Assembly (NCBI RefSeq): GCF_036347135.1
Contig: NZ_CP108938.1
Coordinates: 2,170,001 to 2,234,000 of the forward strand
DNA from: Streptomyces sp. NBC_00775
GTDB taxonomy: Bacteria; Actinomycetota; Actinomycetes; Streptomycetales; Streptomycetaceae
Direction: 5' to 3'
Length of the DNA stretch: 64,000 nucleotides
Shown: one piece after another, positions 58,270 through 64,000 of the stretch
Numbering within the stretch: position 1 is the first letter of the stretch
Layout of the letters: each line of letters starts with the position of its first letter
The notes under the pieces: generated by a model
Told to the model about the DNA's origin: nothing
What the model saw: only the letters and a program-made list of their open reading frames with translations
The model's database searches: none
Made by a program: the position numbers and the translations under genes

Positions 58270-61200
58270 CTAGCGCACGTCGTAGGCCCTGGTCACGGTC
58301 TGGACGACCGAGTTGCCGTTGGCGTCGGTCAGTTCGGCCCTGAGTGTGACCTGCTTCCCTTTGGCTCCGCTGTGATTCACGGTCGCGGTCCACCGGCCGC
58401 CGCGCTGAGCGGTCTCGGCCTGCGTCCAGGTCTCACCACCGTCGTACGAGTACGACAACCGCACCGAGGTGAGCGCGCCGGGCGTGTACCCGGCATGTCC
58501 GGTCGCGGTCAGCGTGATCAGCTGACCGTCCTCGGCCGGCAGGGTCTTGAGCCCGTCCTCCGGCAGCCCGTAGCGCGGGAAGAGCAGCGGGATGCCCTGC
58601 GAGTACGCGTCCTTGTCGAGGTGCGAGCGGAAGGACCAGGTGGTGACCGTCTGCGGGGAGCGCTTCCAGACCCGCGAGCCGATCTTCATCGTGGTGAGGG
58701 TGAGTTCGTACGAGGAGTCGTCGACCGGGACCGTGAACACCCCGGAAGGGAAGCCGCTTTCGCCGATGGTCTCGCCGCCGCGCTTCAGGACCATGCTGCC
58801 GATGTCCCCGAAACTCCCCTGGACGCCCTGGTGTTGGGCATCGCCCCAGAACCCGGGCGCGACGCCGATCAGATCGCCCTGCCGCTCTGCGGCGAGCGCC
58901 TGCGCACCGGAGGAGTCGAGCGGCGTCGTCGGCGCGAGGACTCCCCCGTACCACTCCTCGGTCCGGCGCTCCCCCTTCTCGTACGTCCGCACCGGGTCGA
59001 TCATGAACTCGCCCCACGGGAAGCTGCTGGAGACCTCGTGGCCCCAGCCGGTCGTGCCCGCCGAGTAGTACTCGGTGCGCTCGAAGGGCGCGGGCACGGT
59101 CTCCAAGTCACCGAAGTAGCCGGCGAGTCCGCTCGGGCGGGTGACGGAGGGCAGGTCGATGTAGTCGGTGGCGGTGCCCATCGCGCGGTAGGTGGCGCTC
59201 GTGGCCGCCAGGTCCTTGTCGCGCACCCGATAGGTACGGTCCTCGTGGATCTGGCCCGTCTCCGGGAAGGCCAGGTTGTAGAGGTACGGGCTCTTGGCGG
59301 TGGCCTTCCAGCGCAAGGTCACCTCGGTGGCGGCGAGCAGCGCCTGCGCTTCCGCGGCCGGGATGGCGAGGACCGGCAGCGGGCCACCGGTGAATCCGGT
59401 GGACGGGTACCAGCGGCCGGGTGCCTCGCGGTAGGCGAGGACCGCGAGCGCGCCCGCCGCCTTCGCCGCCGCGGCGACGGCCGTCGCGCTGCCGCTGTCG
59501 GGCAGCTTGACGAGCGCGATCTTCCCCTGGGCTCCGGCGAGTTCGGCCGCCGTGCCCGACTTGGCGTCGACGAGTTGAGCCTGTCCGGTGCCGTCGAGGT
59601 TGGCGGAGCTGGTGGATCCGGTCACGGGGTGCAGCGACTGTCCGCCCACGACGGCGAGTTCGGAGATCTGCGGAGCCGCCGCCCGCCAGAAACTGTCGAA
59701 CTCGAAGGTGCCGTCACTCGCGTGGCCGTCGACCAAGGCGTAGTAGCCGCGCAGGGCACGTCCGCCCGCCGCCGTCCCCGCGTGCAGCCAGGTGTCGTCC
59801 CAGGAACGGGCGAACCCAAGGGTGGCACCCCGGACTTCGGAGGCCTTGTCGGTCTTGACGCTCAGCCTGTGGGCCTCGCGGGCGTCGAGGACGACGGTCG
59901 TGTCCTTGCGGATCTCCAGCTGCGGACGGGCCAGGTACGAGAGGGAGTTGAGAAGCGTGCCCTCCGTCTCGGGGGTGGCGATGAAGCTGGAGAGGAAGTA
60001 ACTGCCGGGGCGTATCTCGTACGTCTGGTCGCTCGCCCCCGCGTTGAAGCGCCGCTCGCCGCTCGCGTCGTCCGTGCCGATGAGGTCGACGGAGGAGGCA
60101 CCGGCCGCGGGCCGGCCGAGCCGGTCGACGAGCTTGACGCGGAGGGTGACGGTCTCCGGCTGGACATAGAGGGAGAAGGGGGTCGAGACCGAGACGCCGT
60201 CGGCGGTGGCCAGGACGCGGCCGGTGATGTCGCCGTACTGGGCGCGGGCGAGCGAGGCGTCCGGGTCGAGCTTCAGCGGGACCTCGACGGTGGCGCCCGC
60301 CGGGACGGTGACCGAACGCGCGGCGAGCCGGGCGATCGACGAACGCACGGCGGAGCCGTCGTTGCCGGTGACACCGCTGAGTGAGAGCTTCAACTCGACT
60401 GGTGTGTCGGCCGTGTTGGTGTAGGGCACGTCGACGGTCGTACGGTCGCTGGTGTCCTGCGGCCAGTTGAAGGTGCCGCCCTGCACGGCGGGCGCGCCGA
60501 GCACGGTCTCGTCGATCGCGGCCTTCACGTCGAGACGTCCGCCGCCGGTCTCGCGGACGTCACCGGGGACGGCGGAGTCCGCCGAGGAGACGAGGGCGGC
60601 CTTGATCTGCTGGGCATTCCAGTCGGGGTGGCGCTGCTTGACGATCGCGGCGGCGCCCGCGACGTGCGGGGTCGCCATCGACGTACCGCTCATGGACTGG
60701 TAGGCGTAGACGCCGCGCCCGCCCGCGTTGGCGGCCGAGATGCCCACGCCCGGCGCGGAGATCTCCGGCTTCAGCGTGTGCGAGCCGTAGGCCGGGCCAC
60801 GGCTGGAGAAGGACGCCGTGGAGTCGTCGCGGTCGACGGCGCCGACGGTGAGGACGCCGGGTGCGCAGCCGGGCGAGGAGACGGAGTTGAGGGTCGGGCC
60901 GGTGTTCCCGGCCGCGATGACGAAGAGAGTGTTCTCGCTGGACCGCGCGAGCTCTTCGGTGGCCACGGCCATCGGGTCGGTGCAGTCCGTGCGTGCCGGG
61001 TTGCCGAGGCTCATCGAGACGACGTCGGCGCCCTGGTCGACCGCCCACTGCATGCCGGCGATGATCCAGGAAGTCTCGCCGGAGCCGTAGTCGTTGAGGA
61101 CCTTGCCGTTGAGCAGGTCGGCTCCCGGGGCGACGCCCTTCTTCTTGCCACCGCTCGCCGCGCCCGTGCCGCCGACGGTGGACGTGGTGTGGGTGCCGTG

Positions 61201-61953
61201 GCCCTGGTGGTCGCTCGTGTCCGCGGAGTCGGTGAAGTTCTTGGACGCGGCGATCCGGCCCTTGAGGTCGGGGTGGTCGGCGTCGACTCCGGTGTCCAGG
61301 ACGGCGACCTTGGTGCCCTTGCCGTCGTAGCCCGCGGCCCAGGCCTCGGGGGCGCGCACCTGCCGGGTCGAGCGGTCGAGGGTGGCCTGCACCTTCTCGT
61401 CGAGCCACAGCTTCTTCAGGTCACCGGCCGCACGTGTACGGGGGTTGGTGACGTCGGCCCAGAACTCGGCGGCCTTCTTCTTGTCGGCCTTGAGCGCGAC
61501 GCCGTCGATCGGGTCGAGGACGAGCCCGCGTTCGGCGCCGCGCGGGGTGACCGGGGCGCTGCGGGCGAGCGAGGTGTCGTACGTGGCGATGAGCGGCAGC
61601 GTCGTGCTGTGCGCGTCGTCGTAGCCCTGCCGGACCAGGCCGGTGACGTTGAAGAGTTCCTCGTCGACGCGGCCGGCGGCGATGGCCGCGACAGCGCCCT
61701 CGGGATAGACGTACAGGTCCTTGCCGGACTGGCGGGTCTGGGTGAAGGGAGTGGTGCCGTCCTCACCGGGCAGGGCGGTGGCCCCGTCCCTCGTCACCAG
61801 GACGCGGTCACCGGTGACGAGGGTGACGACGGCACCCGAGGCGGTGGCCTCGCTGCCGGTCAGTGGCCCCCGCGTGTCGTGCGCGGCCCCTGCGGGCACG
61901 GCGGTCGCGACGGCCAGGACGGCGGCGGTCGCCGCGCCCAGCACCGTACGCAC
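58270..61953 (-). CDS. Secreted S8 family subtilase, multidomain
   Basis: The roughly 1227-residue protease has a Sec signal peptide (VLGAATAAVLAVATAVPAGAA), a propeptide and an S8 domain. The catalytic triad is Asp220 in AVLDTGVD, His255 in GHGTHTTS and Ser425 in SGTSMATPH (numbered from GTG 61953). A TTG at 61968 with GGAG is an alternative start. Beyond about residue 480 come beta-sandwich domains, an insert with a protease-associated-like part (KIALVKLPDSGSATAVAAAAKAAGALAVLAY) and a C-terminal Ig-like region (VRLSYSYDGGETWTQAETAQRGGRW). The frame stays open far upstream, but that part is not protein-like. It degrades extracellular protein. The divergent LuxR-type gene may regulate it. Confidence 0.93.
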   Translation of the reverse strand: MRTVLGAATAAVLAVATAVPAGAAHDTRGPLTGSEATASGAVVTLVTGDRVLVTRDGATALPGEDGTTPFTQTRQSGKDLYVYPEGAVAAIAAGRVDEELFNVTGLVRQGYDDAHSTTLPLIATYDTSLARSAPVTPRGAERGLVLDPIDGVALKADKKKAAEFWADVTNPRTRAAGDLKKLWLDEKVQATLDRSTRQVRAPEAWAAGYDGKGTKVAVLDTGVDADHPDLKGRIAASKNFTDSADTSDHQGHGTHTTSTVGGTGAASGGKKKGVAPGADLLNGKVLNDYGSGETSWIIAGMQWAVDQGADVVSMSLGNPARTDCTDPMAVATEELARSSENTLFVIAAGNTGPTLNSVSSPGCAPGVLTVGAVDRDDSTASFSSRGPAYGSHTLKPEISAPGVGISAANAGGRGVYAYQSMSGTSMATPHVAGAAAIVKQRHPDWNAQQIKAALVSSADSAVPGDVRETGGGRLDVKAAIDETVLGAPAVQGGTFNWPQDTSDRTTVDVPYTNTADTPVELKLSLSGVTGNDGSAVRSSIARLAARSVTVPAGATVEVPLKLDPDASLARAQYGDITGRVLATADGVSVSTPFSLYVQPETVTLRVKLVDRLGRPAAGASSVDLIGTDDASGERRFNAGASDQTYEIRPGSYFLSSFIATPETEGTLLNSLSYLARPQLEIRKDTTVVLDAREAHRLSVKTDKASEVRGATLGFARSWDDTWLHAGTAAGGRALRGYYALVDGHASDGTFEFDSFWRAAAPQISELAVVGGQSLHPVTGSTSSANLDGTGQAQLVDAKSGTAAELAGAQGKIALVKLPDSGSATAVAAAAKAAGALAVLAYREAPGRWYPSTGFTGGPLPVLAIPAAEAQALLAATEVTLRWKATAKSPYLYNLAFPETGQIHEDRTYRVRDKDLAATSATYRAMGTATDYIDLPSVTRPSGLAGYFGDLETVPAPFERTEYYSAGTTGWGHEVSSSFPWGEFMIDPVRTYEKGERRTEEWYGGVLAPTTPLDSSGAQALAAERQGDLIGVAPGFWGDAQHQGVQGSFGDIGSMVLKRGGETIGESGFPSGVFTVPVDDSSYELTLTTMKIGSRVWKRSPQTVTTWSFRSHLDKDAYSQGIPLLFPRYGLPEDGLKTLPAEDGQLITLTATGHAGYTPGALTSVRLSYSYDGGETWTQAETAQRGGRWTATVNHSGAKGKQVTLRAELTDANGNSVVQTVTRAYDVR

Positions 61954-62211
61954 GGTCGCTTTCCCCAAAATCCCACTCCCCAAGATCGTTCCGCCCGCGT
62001 CCGCATGGGCCGATGCGACCCGTGTCCGCGCAGGCCAAGGCAGGCCCAAGCAGGGCATTACGGGCGGTGGTTGATGCTGCGGTGGCGTGAGCTTGTCAGA
62101 GGGGCGGGGGGTGCGGCGATGATGTGCCGAGGCGGGTTTGCGCCGTGGCTGTTTTCCGCCACGGACGCCACCGACCGGCCAGAACGGATCCTTGGGGAGG
62201 GATGTCGCCGC

Positions 62212-63192
62212 ATGCTCGGAGCGATAGGTCTGGACGAGACACACGAGTCGGCGTATCGGGCGCTGGTGTCCGTGGGCGCCGCCGACGTGCCCGATCTCGC
62301 GCGGCGGCTCACGCTCGGCGAGTACGACACGGAGCGCGCCCTGCGCCGCCTTGAGCGGCACGGTCTCGCCGCCCAGTCGTCGGCCCGGCCCGGGCGCTGG
62401 GTCGCGGCGCCGCCCGGGGTCGCCCTCGGCGCGCTGCTCACCCAGCAGCGGCACGAGCTGGAGAAGGCGGAGCTGGCGGCCGCGCTGCTCGCCGAGGAGT
62501 ACCGGGCGGCGGCGGCCGAGCCCGCGGTGCACGACCTGGTCGAGGTGGTGATCGGCGCGGCGGCGGTCGCGCAGCGCTTCCTCCAGCTCCAGCTCGGCGC
62601 GAGCGACGAGGTGTGCGCGCTGGTCACCGGAAACCCGCTGGTCGTCTCCGGGACGGACAACGTCGCGGAGGAACAGGCGGCCGGGCGGGGCGTCGGCTAC
62701 CGCGTGGTCGTCGAGCGGGCCGTCCTCGACATGCCGGGCGGGATCCTCGAGCTGTCCGCCGCGCTCGGCCGGGACGAGCAGGTGCGGGTCGTGGACCAGG
62801 TGCCGACCAAGCTGGTGATCGCCGACCGGACGCTCGCGATGGTCCCGCTCACCTCGCACACCGCGGAGCCCGCCGCGCTGGTCGTGCACGCCAGCGGGCT
62901 GCTGGAACTGCTGTCCGGACTGTTCGAGTCGGTGTGGCGCGACGCACTGCCGCTGCGGCTCGGCAGCCGGGGTGTGACGGAGCAGGAACCGGACGGGCCG
63001 GACGGCATCGACCTGGAGATCCTCTCCCTTCTCCTCGCCGGGCTGACCGACGCCAGCGTCGCCAAGCAGCTGGACCTCGGCCTGAGGACCGTGCAGCGCC
63101 GGGTGAAGCGGCTCATGGAGCTGACGGGCGTGACGACCCGGTTGCAGCTGGGCTGGCACGCGTACGAGCGGGCCTGGGTGGCGCGGGACTGA
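62212..63192 (+). CDS. TrmB/LuxR-type transcriptional regulator
   Basis: The 326-residue protein starts at ATG 62212. Its N-terminal 75 residues form a TrmB/MarR-like winged helix (LDETHESAYRALVSVGAADVPDLARRLTLGEYDTERALRRLERHGLA). A middle coiled-coil and sensor region follows (QQRHELEKAELAAALLAEEYRAAA). The C-terminus is a LuxR/GerE helix-turn-helix (DLEILSLLLAGLTDASVAKQLDLGLRTVQRRVKRLMELTGVTTRLQLGWHAY). It is divergent from the subtilase gene. Such dual-HTH regulators are common in Streptomyces; the ligand is unknown. Confidence 0.88.
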   Translation: MLGAIGLDETHESAYRALVSVGAADVPDLARRLTLGEYDTERALRRLERHGLAAQSSARPGRWVAAPPGVALGALLTQQRHELEKAELAAALLAEEYRAAAAEPAVHDLVEVVIGAAAVAQRFLQLQLGASDEVCALVTGNPLVVSGTDNVAEEQAAGRGVGYRVVVERAVLDMPGGILELSAALGRDEQVRVVDQVPTKLVIADRTLAMVPLTSHTAEPAALVVHASGLLELLSGLFESVWRDALPLRLGSRGVTEQEPDGPDGIDLEILSLLLAGLTDASVAKQLDLGLRTVQRRVKRLMELTGVTTRLQLGWHAYERAWVARD

Positions 63193-63228
63193 CCTGCGGT
63201 TTCCCGCCCGCTCAGTCACCCTGGGCAG

Positions 63229-63711
63229 ATGGGAGTGTGGGAACTCCTGCTGGTCGGCGTGGTGATCGTGCTCGGCCTGGCCGGAGTACTGGTGCCCGGC
63301 GTGCCGGGGTCGTGGCTCGTCTGGGCCGCGGTCCTGTGGTGGGCGCTGAGCGACCCGCAGGCCCTGTCCTGGGGCGTGCTGGTGGGCGCGACCGCCGTCC
63401 TGCTGCTGGCCCAGGCGATCCGCTGGGGGCTCCCGCCCCGACGACTGCGAGAGAGCGGCGCCACCCCCCGAATGGCGGTGTACGCCGGGGCCGGGGCGCT
63501 GCTCGGTTTCCTTCTGCTGCCGGTGATCGGCGCGATACCCGGCTTCCTCGCCGGGATCTATCTCTACGAGCGGCCGCGCCTGGGCGGGCACGGGCGGGCG
63601 AAGGCGGCGGTGCGGACGGTGATGCGGGCGGGCGGGTGGAGCGTGCTGACGGAGCTGTTCGCCTGCCTGCTGATCATGGGGGCGTGGCTGGGGGCGGTGA
63701 TCTGGGGCTGA
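63229..63711 (+). CDS. DUF456 family membrane protein
   Basis: The 160-residue protein has about four transmembrane helices, starting WELLLVGVVIVLGLAGVLVPGVPGSWLVWAAVLWWAL. The P-G-x-P pattern in the first helix hairpin and the glycine-rich FLLLPVIGAIPGFLAGIYLYE are typical of DUF456. Function unknown. It lies 36 bases after the regulator gene and may be co-transcribed. Confidence 0.88.
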   Translation: MGVWELLLVGVVIVLGLAGVLVPGVPGSWLVWAAVLWWALSDPQALSWGVLVGATAVLLLAQAIRWGLPPRRLRESGATPRMAVYAGAGALLGFLLLPVIGAIPGFLAGIYLYERPRLGGHGRAKAAVRTVMRAGGWSVLTELFACLLIMGAWLGAVIWG

Positions 63712-63796
63712 GCCCCCGGCGTTTCAGGAGGCCGAGCCCCAGCGTTTCCAGGCACTGGCTCCCAGCGGATCGACACATCGGATCTCTATCACCTTA

Positions 63797-63825
63797 TTGA
63801 CGATACGAATCCCCTTCTCTACGTT
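63797..63825 (+). promoter_or_regulatory. Promoter for the Tat-exported protein gene
   Basis: TTGACG (63797-63802) and TACGTT (63820-63825) are 17 bases apart, 58 bases upstream of the ATG at 63883, in a locally AT-rich stretch. Confidence 0.6.
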
Positions 63826-63882
63826 GCATCGCGGGATAGCTCCGATGAATCGCCCTCGCCCGAGCCGCCTGGAGGCACCCGC

Positions 63883-64000
63883 ATGCCCAGCCCGTCCAGA
63901 CGTACCGTCCTCGCCACCGGAACGGCCCTGGGAGGGACGCTGCTCGCCGCGGGCGTACCCGCGCAGGCCTCCGCGGGCGCGCAGCCCGACACGGACCCCT
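63883..64000 (+). CDS. Tat-exported protein, partial (cut by window edge)
   Basis: The ATG at 63883 follows GGAGG. The 39 visible residues are a twin-arginine signal: PSPSRRTVLATGTALGGTLLA, then AGVPAQASAG as the cleavage region. The mature part is outside the window, so the product cannot be named. Confidence 0.85.
   Translation, partial: MPSPSRRTVLATGTALGGTLLAAGVPAQASAGAQPDTDP

Noticed and set aside
58156..60384. 742-codon plus-strand frame opposite the subtilase
   Set aside because: No motif, and the minus strand encodes the C-terminal domains of a subtilase.
61969..63591. Upstream extension of the subtilase frame
   Set aside because: The frame stays open, but the sequence is Arg/Gln/Gly-rich without signal peptide, and it overlaps the divergent regulator and DUF456 genes. 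The signal peptide begins near 61953.

Overview
The window is a high-GC, gene-dense chromosomal segment of a Streptomyces-type actinomycete. The evidence is the strong G/C third-position bias, frequent GTG starts, Tat and Sec secreted hydrolases, and sites matching known Streptomyces regulators: a CebR-type box before a cellulase and a DmdR/IdeR-type iron box before a siderophore-reductase-like gene. I saw no tRNA, rRNA, CRISPR array, insertion sequence or prophage. Starts were chosen from ribosome-binding sites and family lengths.

Region 1 (1-7.5 kb): a cut-off membrane protein gene, then a leftward one-carbon operon (LigM/Dmt-like tetrahydrofolate-dependent demethylase, MetF-like reductase, PurU, FolD). 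It faces a divergent LacI-family regulator across two near-palindromic operators. A Tat-exported metallo-beta-lactamase-fold hydrolase follows. Region 2 (7.5-12.4 kb): a two-component system divergent from a flavin electron-transfer module (membrane ferric-reductase-like protein, FMN-binding protein with a flavinylation motif, ApbE). Region 3 (12.5-15.8 kb): two secreted GH43 arabinan-type hydrolases behind a strong promoter with a large inverted repeat, then gene debris that resembles the end of a GH127 enzyme.

Region 4 (15.8-32.6 kb) is the most unusual part: an eleven-gene, all-leftward biosynthetic locus. It encodes two flavin halogenase-like enzymes, an MFS exporter, a truncated-C/A/PCP protein fused to a beta-lactamase-fold domain whose nucleophile is Cys, an ATP-grasp ligase, a TIM-barrel protein, an asparagine synthetase, two 2-oxoglutarate oxygenases, an aminotransferase and an AEC permease. 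The two operons share an almost identical promoter. The set suggests a small, possibly halogenated and hydroxylated, peptide or amino-acid product; I cannot match it to a known pathway.

Region 5 (32.6-39.1 kb): an apparently leaderless polysaccharide deacetylase lipoprotein, two tandem P450s, a DUF2278 protein, a SRPBCC protein and a GH6 cellulase under a CebR box. Region 6 (39.1-48 kb): purine catabolism (XdhC, AzgA-type permease, three-subunit xanthine dehydrogenase, divergent PucR regulator). Region 7 (48-64 kb): mostly housekeeping and regulatory genes: a TPR-like protein, a standalone HflX N-domain, a GntR regulator, an iron-regulated FhuF-like protein, a DUF2637 membrane protein, an RsbW-like kinase, a decayed GH38 mannosidase, PoxB, a PP2C-like protein lacking metal-binding Asp residues, a large subtilase with a divergent LuxR/TrmB regulator, a DUF456 protein and the start of a Tat-exported protein.
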